The notes beneath the pieces are model-generated. The model did not search any database, was not told where the DNA came from, and saw only the letters and a list, made by a program, of their open reading frames with translations. The translations under genes and the position numbers were made by a program. Positions 43,554 through 54,644 of a stretch of DNA of 64,000 bases are shown piece by piece. Location: contig CAJQUW010012931.1 in the NCBI GenBank assembly GCA_907163375.1, positions 62,001 through 126,000 of the forward strand. The letters run 5' to 3'. This stretch comes from Prostheceraeus crozeri. Its lineage: Eukaryota; Platyhelminthes; Polycladida; Euryleptidae. Position 1 is the stretch's first letter. Each line of letters begins with the position of its first letter.

Positions 43554-45479
43554 GGTGAAATGCCTTCAGGTCTCAAGCCTTACCAAAACTTTAGTTGTAT
43601 ACTTTTCAAATTCGTGTGGTTATCAAAGAATGATAAAGCAATTAAAGGAGCACTTCGGTCAATTTTTTAAGTTTGTCCGCATCGATGCTAGAGCATCAGT
43701 CAAGTTGATTTAGCGCCGTTAATTTGCAACGCGAGGCGCAGTTCTTTCGCTATACGTCGCACAATTCTCGGTGTGACGTCAGCTATGATGACAAAAACAA
43801 TGACAAGGGATGGCAGCCATACACAGCGCTGACTGCAGCACTGACGTCGTTAGATTGTCGTTTTAGAATAATCGTTTTTGCTGATGCTGGATTGGTGACA
43901 ATCTACAAATTAGAAATATGAAGAAGCTCGTGCGCGAATTCAGGAAGAAAGCGTCGGTAACTCTCGGACTAACATGTCCGCGACGTTCTATTGCTTTCAA
44001 TGTCCATGGCCGTTCTAGTCCTTTAATATTATCTAGTGTGAGATTCTATGGTCATGACAACCGATGTTAGTGTTGCGGATAGAAAAACGGACTGTCCTGA
44101 TCATAAATTGATATTCACAGAATTTACTTCAGGTGCAACACGGTTTCAGTAATTTGATTCAATTAAGATATAGCAACGTTTGCCTACAGATCGGTGTCTC
44201 ACCGAGCAGCTGAAATTACCGTCAACAAACAGCCATTGTCCATTCTAGTCCTGACTTATGCACAGTGAAAAGTCAGATTTCTATGGATATATCTATCATC
44301 TAGAATATATGTTAAAAATAGGACTTTTGTGGAATAGATAATGAACCGATTCACAAGAGCTTATAATTAGCGTTGATCAGACGAGATGAAATGATTTTCT
44401 GAAAACTAAAACAATCAGCAAGAATGACCGAAATACGTCATACACGTAAGTGATATGGATACCGTCTACACTTGTCGGAATACAATTGAAGTAGGAAATC
44501 GGATTGAAGAAGGAATAAGAATTGTCTATCTCAATTCACAATCATCTGCTAAAGTCACTAAATTCACGTCTTCATTAAATAAAACGTGTTGCACTTAAAA
44601 GAAATTCTGTGAATATCGCTTTGTGATAGTGCCTCTCTGTTCGCTTATCTGCAACAGTAGCATCGGTTGTCATGGTGCTTTCTTTATCTTTAGGCCAAGC
44701 TAGAGTCTATGAGAAGCATCACATTTCTGCCTACTCCGGAAGATATCCTAAAAGTACGATCAATTTCATGAAAATTGCAAATCAGTCCGTTTTTAAGTGC
44801 ATCAAACTCAGAAGTACATGGATTCGCATAATGGAATTTTGCGATGTTTGACGCTCTCTAACTTGCAGGACGACTGTAACTACATCTTAAGCATTGTCAT
44901 TTTATTGATGTTGCTTGGCAATCTACAAATTAGAAATATGAAGAAGAAGCTCGTGCGTGAATTTTGGAAGAAAACGTCAATAGCTCTAGCACTAAATAAG
45001 TCTGATCACTAAAAAATTCTCTCAAAGATTTAAGAATTTACTTGGATTATGTGGAAGATGGATTCGTGGTCGCTAGCCGGAATAAAGCTATGGAATCAAT
45101 TATTCTGCCAGTTTAGAATACAAGTATTAATGAATGAGCTATAGGCTTCAAAACTGATGATCCTGTACCTGTAAAACTGTGGATAGCAACATTGATGACA
45201 TTTCACTGGTTAGAATTTGAGCACTGACTGTGCTGATGATATTCTTAAACTTCAAAATAAAGATTTTTTGGATGCCTAAACTACTCATTACACAAGAATC
45301 CTAAGGAAATTCCATCCTGTCCTGGTCATGTACATGTATTGATGACATTCATTCTATGTAGATTAAATTGTTTTATCAACCAAAAGAATCGCAACATTGT
45401 AAGAGCAGCATGCATTATAACGGGTGCTTGAAACCCTTCTTTATCTCAAATAAAGTAGCGGAACATCAGTGCAACGGTT
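43554..45479. other. Non-coding DNA with an old direct repeat
   Basis: Two segments (about 43850-43975 and 44868-44995) share CAATCTACAAATTAGAAATA and TGAAGAAGCTCGTGCG-like blocks, about 120 bases at roughly 75 percent identity by eye. They are likely remnants of one element family. No protein domain was recognised. Confidence 0.5.
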
Positions 45480-46480
45480 CTTCTGTTTGAATCGGCTCTC
45501 GTACCGGTGCACCGAAATTCAATTATGATTAATTCATCTTATTTATTGTCTTAGTCCCAGCAAAAATGGGGAGGAAAATATTTAAAGTGTGAGCCAAATA
45601 TATCATTGATCACATTAGGATAACATAATTCGATTCCATTTGTCAATTCAATTCAAACTTTCAACTTTTGTATTATGATGCATCCGATGCATTTCCGGAT
45701 GTTGAGAAAAAGGTGAAAGCAGTGACAAAAATTCAATAATTCATGTTCTTGATGAATCATTTTAGGCCAAGAAATCTGAATTCCCGTCACTCCAGGATTT
45801 TAGAATCTCATTGTAAATGCTGTGTACCCCGCCATTGCACCTCTTACTAAGACAATATTGAAAGCTGCCAGTGATCCGTCCGAGAAAGTGTTCGAAGTCG
45901 AGTTATGTCGAGTTATGTCGAGATGCTGACCTTCTTGCATGATAATTTAGGCTATGTTTCCCGATAACCTGACCTTGTTCCAAACTTTTCTCCATTTCCT
46001 GATGTTTTCATGTATTTTGAAGAAATAGTCAAAATATGCACAGGATGATATAAAACCAATGATAATAGGAAAATGATATTTTCGTTTCGTGCGCTACTTG
46101 CTTAGTTGCTTAGTTTGTTGCATATCTTTATCATTTAAGTTTCATCTAGTATTAAAGAGTTCCATCAGAACTATCATTGGGACGTACGGATTAAGATTCA
46201 ACTGCAAGTATTAGCAGATGTAAATTGAAAGATACCTATAGGCCTACACGTCTGCATCAAATTCTTAGGCACTTTAGAAGCTACATTATAATGCTATATA
46301 AAATTCGAATTGAATTTGTGGAAAATGTGGACATTTATCAAGAAAAGATAGAGAACGCGCTTCCGAAGTTTTGAAGTCTTAATTCATTAACTATCACAAG
46401 ACAATCTAGAACGTGAAGCAAATTATATTTTGGCTATACTGCAAATAGTGCTTCAGTGCACCTTTTTAAAATTTTCGGTG
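45480..46480. repeat. Ancient dispersed repeat, copy 1 (partner 50230-51240)
   Basis: It shares ordered blocks with 50230-51240: GGTGCACCGAAAT-like start, GATGCATTTCC-GATGTTGAGAAAAA, ATCATTTTAGGCC, GTGTACCC-GC, GTCGAGATG-TGACC-TCTTGCATG, TTGTTGCATATCT and a GTGCTTCAGTGCA end. The direct orientation and low identity suggest an old, non-coding element or segmental duplication. Confidence 0.65.
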
Positions 46481-46989
46481 TACCGAACAGTGCACAGGTT
46501 ATCATACCCAGTGCACCGGTGCGAGCAGGTGCTCAGACTCGAATTTCAATGCAGCTACATGTAGGAACCAATACTTCCTGAACATTTGACAGTGAATCGT
46601 GGAGCAATGGTTTGATCAGTAAACAGATGAATTTTGATTAACGTTGTACAGGTACAGCAGAAAGTCATGGATCTAGTAAAAATAGAGATTGAAGCATCTT
46701 AACCGAAATATTATCAATTGGAATTATCAAAAGTAAAATTCATTCATGAATGGGCTATATCAATTGCTTACAAATTATCAAGAGCTTAATGCAATTATCA
46801 CAGAAATTGTAAGCTGAGATTGATAATTGCATCACAAATATTGATGTTTGGTGTAATATGGAGAAGACTGAAAATCTGAATGAAAGAAACTTTCGAAATT
46901 AGACATTTGCAGATGGAGAACGATAATGTGGTTCATAAAAGAGGGTGGAGGTTGAACTCCAGACGAGACAACGGTGCATAAATTTTTGC

Positions 46990-47400
46990 TGAGAGAGTTT
47001 CAGCGATCTGCACAAGCGCATATCATCAATTCATTCTTTTATACATGCATTTCCATGCTTCCCTAATGATAAAGAGCGAATTTTGCGCTTTCATAGAAAA
47101 AATGCGGTTTTCTGGCTTTTAAATAGAAATATCTCATGAAACATTCCTATGATATTTTTTCATGAGAAGCAGTCCTAGACTAAGTAAGTTTCTATCAAAC
47201 TGCAATCTGCACTGTCAATAATTTCAATCAATTTATTCCCTTGCGCATTCATTGACATAGCTACCAAATGATGAAGGACGAATTTCTTGCCTTTCATTGA
47301 AAAAAACGCGTATTTGTCTGGCTTTTGGATAGAAGTAGGTCAGCATAAATATTTGAAAAGAAGCAGTCTTAGACAAACCAAAAAAATGCAGCCCTATGAA
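46990..47400. repeat. Two diverged tandem units of about 200 bases
   Basis: Both units contain an ATGATaAAGgaCGAATTT block, a CTTTCATaGAAAAAA-CGCG/GCGG block, TCTGGCTTTT-ATAGAA and GAAGCAGTC-TAGAC. Non-coding. Confidence 0.5.
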
Positions 47401-50229
47401 CAGAATAAATTTTAATCTAGCTACTTATAAACTCTTACAAATGTGTCATATGAATCACCATTTAGCTGGAGATAGGAATTGCTTTCGATAAGTCGCATTT
47501 TCTCGAATGAAAATCGTGGCTTAAGTGATAGAGTCGGTCGTCTGAGGCTTTTTTACAATTTTTGCACGGACTCTTTTGTGAACAGGCTCCTGTTTACATG
47601 GGAAAGCTAAAAGGATCGAATGAGTTGTCTATATCCACCAAATTTTCATTTAATCGCACCCCATTCTTTCTTTATCATCGCCTATCGATTAAAAACGCAA
47701 TTTTGAATCTTTTTATAGTAACAGTGTGAGAATAATTGCCATCATTTAATGATACATGTAGTCGATCGTCAATCCTCTACGAGTGCAATAGGCGCCAAGA
47801 ACTCGCTTAGCATCATCAATTCTTAAACCGCAGGTAGAGAGTAGATCATAGTGAATTATTTTGACCTATTCGATAAAACTCAATTACTGAACTCAATTAG
47901 CAAAGTGCATGAGTTACAGGTGGAGTACCTAAACTGTATATTGCTATATTAGAGCTGCTTGTGGTAAAAAATATAGCTCTTCAAATGATTGACCATGCTC
48001 ACGTCAAATTAGGATAGCGTTTACTGATTTAAATAAGAATCAAAAAGTTGTATAAGAACACAAGTTCAAATTGGCACAAAGATAAGAGTTCAATATCCAT
48101 TGGGGAATAATCCAAAATCCAAAAACGACAAAGGCTCAGTTTACATATCAACTCAACATAAACTACAGCCGGATCTTGTTGACCTTAGATGTCAGTGATA
48201 ATCACAATCTACTCCTCTTGCCAAGCAACGCAGAACTTGCAAGCATCTACGGAATTCCAAACCACTTCCGTGTCATTTTGCTCGCCTTGGCTTCGATTAT
48301 ATCTCCATTCTGGATAGGGAGATCTCATAAATCGTATAGGCCACATCGTGTTATAGGGATATCGTGTTTATCGTGTTATAGGCCACATAATCCTTGGGAG
48401 CACATAATCTTTGAGCCTCATTTGACCTGGTAGAGCTGTTCGGTTGATCTTGTTCAGGTACTTCAGTACCTACGCTTGTAGTTATACACCCTGGTGTTGG
48501 TCAGTCAATGGAAATGCATGCCGTCTTCCCATTGCGAGAATATATCGAAGGGTCATTGGGTCGGAGTCGGATCCTGAGTCGTGGTAGCTGGACGGCTCCG
48601 AAACCCTGATTATCATACATTTCGCTTATTAGTCGTTAGAATTGTTGCTGCTGATTGTTACTGGTTGTTGCCACTGACTATTCAAGATGTCTATTCCAGA
48701 CAAGAAAAAGAGTGAGACAACTATTTGTATGGTGATGAATCAATTGACTTAATTTTCTGACATCCCACACTACCGGTGTGACATTCTTGTACGACACTAT
48801 CCACTGGTTATACCCCTCATCCAGAGAGACGCAATAATTCACAGATAGAGTCTCACATCAAATGCTGCCTTAAAAACTTATAAAAGTGCAGACTAGGTGA
48901 GCTAAGTCTTCTTCATTTAAAACAGGAAATTTTAATGACATTCATAAAGATCGGAATACATGAATCCAAAACCAAAGAATATGTCACACATTAAATCATA
49001 TAAGTGTGTTGGAAAATTGAACATAATAACTGAAGATGTAAGAAACCAAAAACGTCTCGGTTTTCTGATTTTTTTCAGTCGGTTTCGGTTTTTGAAAAAC
49101 TGCGGTTTCGGTTCGGTTTTGGGCTAAGAGCCGAGAACTAGCTGTTATTTATCATCATGTCTGGCAACAATGCTAAACATTTCAACTTAAATCAAAACTT
49201 ACAATGTTGAAGTCGAAATCTGAAAGCTTTGCCTTAATCGTTTTAAGTTTTTCAGTGATCTAATTGCGATTATTTGATTCATTTTGCAGAAGTATAGTTC
49301 CGATTTCCAAAGTGTTATTCGACGAAAGTATTCCAATTAAGTTAGATAAGATGAAGTTTTGTCTGAATCTCCCTCCTGCATACCAAATCAAATTATGCAT
49401 ATGCATTTAAACCTGATAGGAAAATGTCCTCACTAAAGAGTAACGGACATTGACGTTCACAAGTCGGAGATCACCGGCATGTTACTGAGACTGGGCACAT
49501 GATATGTTTTGACAATGCGTAGCATTGATGAGGCGAAATGATGGCGGCAACGGCGCACTAAAGAAGCCAACTGGGTTCGGGCAACAAGACAAAGGTTGAC
49601 TCAGGATCTTCATATGATACAGAATTATAATCCTTTATCGCATGTATTTTTTCTTTCAAGTTATCTTGGCATTATAAGAATGTTACTTTTATCTTTAATC
49701 AGTACTAAAATATCATCATTGACTCATTTTGTAAAGAGACTATTGTCATAATCTTATCAACACTTTTCATTCCTTCATGCGAATCTCGCAATAAATCACT
49801 AAGCGCATGATCATGATGTCTGACTCACCTCGAAAGCGCTCGCGCAAACCCAAGCATTGAGTTTTGCTACCAACAGCAGAGGGGACCTTCCGATCATATC
49901 ATGTGGGAAAATATGTAAAAGATGTAAAGGATTTTATTCTATAATTTATCTGAAATTGAATTTGTAGTTATTTTTTAGGATAGGCAGTTTTTAGGATGAT
50001 CAGTGTCAATGAGGCTACATAAATATGAATTCTAGAGGTAATCCTTACATGCACTGCAAGCTGTGCACCGGTAAAATCAGTAAAAATGACCTTAAAACTC
50101 GACAGAAAATATCCATGAATATCAGATATCTTTGACGAAACCACAAGGATTGATGACGCCACAGTTAAAATCAGTTAGCATCTGAAAAGCAATTGAATTA
50201 TTTTTACACATTTTCTGTTCTGACTAAAA
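47401..50229. other. No gene recognised
   Basis: Almost 3 kb without a supported gene. A (GGTTTCGGTTTT)-like run lies at 49050-49125 and a small repeat (CGTGTTATAGG) at 48345-48380. Confidence 0.45.
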
Positions 50230-51240
50230 AGCAGCACGGTCAATTTTAATTAGTACTGTGCGCGGTGCACCGAAATGTTCGAATTTCGATCAAATTGATG
50301 TTTTACTGCACAGTTTCATTTATTGCGTGGAGACAACTAACTACATTAAATCTATATATCATGAAAATAAAGCCCAAAATCAAGGATGCATCATGAATTG
50401 ACCGATGCATTTCCTGATGTTGAGAAAAATGTGGAGAAAATGTCGGCACATGTAGATAATGCAAGTTCATGATAAATCATTTTAGGCCGCGAATATTCAG
50501 TTCCAGCGACCTCAGAATTCTGGAATCTCATAGTGAATGCCGTGTACCCTGCTGTTGTTCCAATTTCTAAGATAAGACTATCTCGGTATTCCAGCGGCCA
50601 GCGATCGGTTCGAAGGATTTTTCACTATCCGGTGGTTATATCATATCAGAGAGGGACTGCTTGAAACCGCCTAATGTCGAGATGTTGACCATCTTGCATG
50701 GTACGGTAATTTGTAGATAGCGGTGACATTGCTTCGAGAATTTCTACATTTTCTAATGAGCTCTGGTATTTTGAAAAAAACGAAAATAAACTCTTCCTTT
50801 GCTATATGTATATACGGTCGTATATATTTTAAAATAATCAATTAAAAACCGGACGTTTCGTCCGCCACTGACTAAGTAACTTAATCACTTTAATTTTTTA
50901 CCATTTCTTGTTGCATATCTCCATAATATCTGATTTCATACAACTTTAAAAAATTCTATTAGAACTGTCATGGAGTCATTTGCAAGTGATGGCAAGATTA
51001 AATGTAAGGAAGCCTATACATGTAGGTCTGTTCCTTAGTGTAGGTCAAATTCCTCAGTACTATTAGAATTTTCCTTGTACTCTATAAAATTTGTATTGAC
51101 TTCTATAGAAAACATGAATATTTATCATGAAAGATGGAGACCATGCCTTCAAAATTTTGAAATTTTAAGTGACAATCTACATTATAAAGCGAAACAAATT
51201 ATAATACGGCTACCCTTTGACAAGTGCTTCAGTGCAACTT
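50230..51240. repeat. Ancient dispersed repeat, copy 2
   Basis: Partner of 45480-46480. Similarity stops abruptly after GTGCTTCAGTGCA (51224-51236), whereas copy 1 continues. That may mark where the Polinton inserted. Confidence 0.6.
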
Positions 51241-52096
51241 CAGTAGTAAGCAAGTGACAAATACTGGATAGCGCAAGATGGCCGCCGTCGTGTCTGAGTC
51301 CCCCCCCTCTGGAACGACAGTGTCGTGGTGTGCCGTCCAGGTTGGCCGAGACAAGTCGCTGACGTCCCCCCCCTCTGGAACGACAGAGTGTGAGACTCGG
51401 GTGAATGGGTCCGACCGCCTGGTGGACGTGGGCGACCGTCTAGGTTGACGTGGGCGACCGTCTAGGTTGACATGGGCGACCGCCTAGGTTGTCTTGGATG
51501 GTGAAACGGAGGCCAGATTCGGATTCAGCGTGAAATTCTGCATCTGTATGGTGAATTTGAAAGCAATCGGAGATAAAAATTTTTTCGCTGACGTCCCCCC
51601 CCCTTTGTTCTAACTTTGGTTCTAGTGGACGGATTTTGTTCGTTCGACTTGCATTGGAAAGAGGATGAAACACTGCTCGACCACATGTTTGGTTGCGAGT
51701 CAATCGGAGCAGCCGTTCAAAAGTTAGAGCGGTTACAAGATTTTAGGTCGGAGCTCACCTGAAAAAATCCTAAGTGTCAGAGTGACTTTGTATGGGAAAA
51801 ATTAAAAATTTTCCAAAGTGTGGAATTTCGACCTGGGACTGTCACCAAAACATTTTTCATCAAATTTTGAAATTTCACTGACGCCCCCCCCTCTGGACAG
51901 CTTGCTTCGATTTTGGCTTCCAGTGGATGGATTTTGTCGTGCGATAGCTCGTTTGAAAGCTAAGAGTGAGACAAATTCAGTGAAAGAATTGGCTTGTTCC
52001 TATCTGTCTTCGTTTAGATGTGAGACGCCATTTAAGATTTTGGGACATTGGCGAAAAACGACAGAGTTAGATTTCGAATCAGCTTGATGTTATTGT
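51240..52096. other. Polinton left terminal region, non-coding
   Basis: It contains four copies of a C-run motif (CCCCCC followed by CTCTGGA or CTTTG; near 51300, 51367, 51595 and 51885) and a tandem array at about 51421-51492. It is more GC-rich than its surroundings. It probably forms part of the terminal inverted repeat of the element, with possible origin or transcription-control function. Confidence 0.5.
51421..51492. repeat. Tandem 22-base repeats, about 3.5 units
   Basis: The unit is GTTGACGTGGGCGACCGTCTAG, with small changes between units. It lies inside the non-coding left terminal region of the Polinton. Confidence 0.75.
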
Positions 52097-52144
52097 CCAA
52101 TGAGGATCATCATCCAATGAGAATCAAGCATTTCTTTATAAATA
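52097..52144 (+). promoter_or_regulatory. Two CCAAT boxes and a TATA box
   Basis: TCCAATGAG occurs twice (CCAAT at 52097-52101 and 52114-52118), followed by the consensus TATA box TATAAATA at 52137-52144. It lies about 107 bases upstream of the first ATG of the leftmost gene, so transcription would start near 52170. It is a textbook host-type RNA polymerase II promoter, unlike the motif used upstream of the virion genes. Confidence 0.7.
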
Positions 52145-52321
52145 GCGAGCCTTCCACAGTGAGAATCATTCCATCGTTGAATCACACGAGTGACGGACGC
52201 ACATTTTCTCTCTCTCTCTCTCTAGTTCCCTGTTCTATTATCCAACTAAAATGGTAAGTCGCTACTTCCCTCCCTCTCCTCCCTTGAACGTAAACTTAAT
52301 ACAATCTTTTTTCATTTTCAG

Positions 52322-53026
52322 GCATCTACTCCATCTGCTGCACTAGTAGGACAAAATGGCGGTCAAACGTTACAAGGTTCGCTACGGTCAGATCATCTAC
52401 AACTGAGGCCAGTGGAAGAAACATCCAAGGTACATAATCCTACACCGCTACAGCGTAAATTTAAACAAGCCTTGCGTTATGATGATCATAGCGTAGTACT
52501 CCAAACGGGAATGCTCCCTTCCACGGATGTCAAGATAATGCACAATCAGTATGGGGACTACATACTGATCCCCGTGAGTCCGTACATTCGCCACCAACTT
52601 GATATTATTGAGGAGTACGTGACATTAAATATGGACATTCCTACTCCTCTTGCTCAAGAGTGGAAGGCGAGAGATGACAAGGATACTCCCTATAGAAAGA
52701 TTTGGGATGGTAATCACATTTGCCTACCGGTATCACATTGGTGTACTTACTATAAGAAGGATGGAGATCATTCAAAACCCATCAGATGTGATGAGCTCGG
52801 AGAAGGTACTTGGGATATCCTTTTCAAAGTGAATGGGCTATATTATGGTCGACACAAGGATAATAAAATAGCCTCTCTCTCCATGCATATGGAATCCATC
52901 CTATATATTCCGAAACCACCCAACGTGGACGACATAATTGATCAAATCCTTAACAGCAGTGGTACGAAGCGCAAGTCGGAGAAGAATGCTACATCAAAAC
53001 GCAAATCAAAGAAGGAGAATTGCTAG
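52322..53026 (+). CDS. Polinton leftmost gene, unknown function
   Basis: The open frame of about 234 codons ends in a lysine-rich tail (KRKSEKNATSKRKSKKENC) typical of a nuclear or DNA-bound protein. The body has WDGNHICLPVSHWCTYYKKD and WDILFKVNGLYYGRHKDN, with no family I recognise. The frame has no ATG near its left end. An ATG followed by GTAAGT lies at 52251-52259 and an AG at 52320-52321, so a 68-base leader intron is likely, as in some Polinton genes of animals. Being nearest the TATA promoter, it could be an early gene. Confidence 0.65.
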   Translation, partial: ASTPSAALVGQNGGQTLQGSLRSDHLQLRPVEETSKVHNPTPLQRKFKQALRYDDHSVVLQTGMLPSTDVKIMHNQYGDYILIPVSPYIRHQLDIIEEYVTLNMDIPTPLAQEWKARDDKDTPYRKIWDGNHICLPVSHWCTYYKKDGDHSKPIRCDELGEGTWDILFKVNGLYYGRHKDNKIASLSMHMESILYIPKPPNVDDIIDQILNSSGTKRKSEKNATSKRKSKKENC

Positions 53027-53060
53027 TCCTTTCCTAACTCTACCCTATGACAATTCGCTT

Positions 53061-53186
53061 ATGTGCTTTGAGTGTCGTAGACGTGGTCTTATTAGATACA
53101 TTTTACTTCTTCGTTGCCATCATATCATTTGTGTATTTTGTCGTGAAAAGCATCGATGTAATTCTTCATTTTGTAATATGTTATAG
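53061..53186 (+). CDS. Small RING-like zinc protein
   Basis: It has 41 residues from ATG at 53061; the frame is open further left, so the true start is uncertain. It has MCFECRRRG, LLLRCHHIICVFC and HRCNSSFC, i.e. C-x2-C, C-x-H-x2-C-x2-C and C-x4-C, a truncated RING or treble-clef pattern. It follows the leftmost gene by 34 bases. A second RING-type gene lies at 54270. Such proteins in viruses often act as ubiquitin ligases against host factors; here that is inference only. Confidence 0.5.
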   Translation: MCFECRRRGLIRYILLLRCHHIICVFCREKHRCNSSFCNML

Positions 53187-53238
53187 AACGTTTCCTTAGA
53201 TGTGTAAATTTCCGTTTTAGGCTTCTATCATCATTTTT

Positions 53239-53769
53239 ATGGATTGTGAGGGTGAACCTGTACAGGAGCTGAGTGCTATTGCTATGAACAATTGGACATA
53301 TCAGATTGTTAGTGTCTATCATCAACATGCCAACTGCGATCCCAATGTTGATCAATGGGCGAGAAAACACATTCATGGACTTAATCTGAAATATTTGCAA
53401 GACTATGGCTTTTCTTGTGAAAGTGCTCTTCTTATTGACTTTAAACGATGGTTAGCTGCTTTCAATGTTATACGCATCTTTTGTAATAATCCTGGTAAGG
53501 AGAGGAAAGTATTTCCCAATCTAATCATTGATGATATTTTGCTCCCACCTTGGGATACTAGAGTGAATCAACATTATCATGAAGTCACGAAACGTTTTAA
53601 GGATTTGTGTGTTCCTATTTTGTCTGTTCGTTGTAGTAGCTACGTTCATAACCAATGCTTCTTTCCTCCTTACCTCAACACTGCCAAAGTCCTGTATGGT
53701 TATCATTGCTCGCTGTATGATAGTTACCAGCTGTATCTATTTTATCTCTTTCAAACCATTGATTTATAA
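53239..53769 (+). CDS. DEDDh-type 3'-5' exonuclease-like protein
   Basis: It has 176 residues. Near the N-terminus MDCEGEPVQELSAIAM supplies a D-x-E motif (first exonuclease motif) followed by a beta-strand-like AIAM. HIHGLNLKYLQDYGF and IRIFCNNPGKE lie in the middle. Near the C-terminus YGYHCSLYDSYQLYLFY contains H-x4-D, the third motif of the DEDDh class. This resembles RNase T or proofreading-type exonucleases, smaller than most. I infer the family from the motif order; no search was possible. Role could be nucleic-acid processing or host mRNA decay. A polyadenylation signal AATAAA lies 23 bases after the stop. Confidence 0.55.
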   Translation: MDCEGEPVQELSAIAMNNWTYQIVSVYHQHANCDPNVDQWARKHIHGLNLKYLQDYGFSCESALLIDFKRWLAAFNVIRIFCNNPGKERKVFPNLIIDDILLPPWDTRVNQHYHEVTKRFKDLCVPILSVRCSSYVHNQCFFPPYLNTAKVLYGYHCSLYDSYQLYLFYLFQTIDL

Positions 53770-53856
53770 TGCATGCTTGTTACCGTTATTCAATAAATGT
53801 TACTATGAGAAGAGTTGTTGTTTTCATGCAATGGATGGGTTAGATAAAGGGCGATC

Positions 53857-54267
53857 ATGTCTTTCTCAAACGACTGCGGAACATTACGTTTTCATAGGCA
53901 AAGTTTAAAAGGAGCTGTTCAAGATTATGTGATAAATTTTCATAAAGATGAGACCGACATCGAAGCAGTGGTTGATGATGCTAGCACTCTATTTCTAGAG
54001 TTAATGAATACATTCTCTGATAGCATTATCATGGCGCGATTAGTTGCGAAAATTAAGTTTAGTCATTTTGGAAAGCAAGAGGTGGAAAGTCGCTCTTTCC
54101 ATTTTGCTTCTTATTCAATGGAAGTGGTAGATCACCCCCAAGAATTTTTTAAAAGACATATGATAAAAATTGCCGAACGTCTTAACGCATTTAACCATCA
54201 TGGTAGCAGTCTAGTGATTGAAGCGATTTCAGATATTCACATTCAACTTTCCATAAACAAAAATTAA
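53857..54267 (+). CDS. Polinton gene of unknown function
   Basis: It has 136 residues with the recurrent-looking pattern GTLRFHRQSLKGAVQDYVIN, RSFHFASYSMEVVDHPQEFF, HMIKIAERLNAFNHHGSSLV and EAISDIHIQLSINKN. The end (F..GS-L....I..I.I.L) resembles the N-terminal segment seen in some protein-primed DNA polymerases, which otherwise lie elsewhere in the element. That link is weak. An ATGCAAT box (one base different from the shared promoter motif) lies 31 bases upstream of the start. The stop is followed after two bases by the next ATG. Confidence 0.6.
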   Translation: MSFSNDCGTLRFHRQSLKGAVQDYVINFHKDETDIEAVVDDASTLFLELMNTFSDSIIMARLVAKIKFSHFGKQEVESRSFHFASYSMEVVDHPQEFFKRHMIKIAERLNAFNHHGSSLVIEAISDIHIQLSINKN

Positions 54268-54269
54268 AA

Positions 54270-54593
54270 ATGCAGTGGTACTTGATTGTAGCACAACTGG
54301 TTTTCGAGCTATGTCTGCTCACTCTCGAAGTATATTCCTTCTGTACATGCGTCTATTATTTAGAAAAGGCTAGCAAATTCATATCTTCAAAAAGACTTGC
54401 TATAGACATCAGTAACGGTGAAACTATGTGTTGCGATGTATGTAAGCGAAAGGATGGAAATGAAAAGCGCATCTTCAAGAGATGTAAGCATGCTTTTTGT
54501 CAACGCTGTTTCATACGTAATTGCATTCAACTTTGCCAATGTAACCACTGTGATATTGCTCATTTCGAGTGTCACTTATGTCGCAATAGTTAG
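54270..54593 (+). CDS. Membrane-anchored RING finger protein
   Basis: It has 107 residues. The first 30 residues are strongly hydrophobic (YLIVAQLVFELCLLTLEVYS), a signal anchor. The C-terminal half is a RING finger: CDVCKRKDG, then RCKHAFCQRCFIRNC and a further CNHC and CHLC. The spacing C-x2-C, C-x-H-x2-C-x2-C, C-x2-C fits RING-HC. It is a probable E3 ubiquitin ligase acting on host membrane proteins, by analogy with viral membrane RING proteins (inference). It starts two bases after the previous gene. Confidence 0.7.
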   Translation: MQWYLIVAQLVFELCLLTLEVYSFCTCVYYLEKASKFISSKRLAIDISNGETMCCDVCKRKDGNEKRIFKRCKHAFCQRCFIRNCIQLCQCNHCDIAHFECHLCRNS

Positions 54594-54598
54594 TACCT

Positions 54599-54606
54599 AT
54601 GCAAAT
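54599..54606 (+). promoter_or_regulatory. ATGCAAAT motif, 46 bases before the next start
   Basis: Plus strand. It precedes the basic gene at 54645. It is one of six same-sense copies in the element. Confidence 0.55.
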
Positions 54607-54644
54607 GTGGTAAAGATAGGTTTTAGCAAAGACTAACACGAAAA

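Noticed and set aside
49050-49125. Telomere-like GGTTTCGGTTTT run
   Set aside because: Irregular, short, and not a known animal telomere unit; low-complexity sequence.
52938-53060. Upstream extension of the small RING-like frame
   Set aside because: It overlaps the end of the leftmost gene in another frame and adds no conserved feature. The later ATG was preferred.
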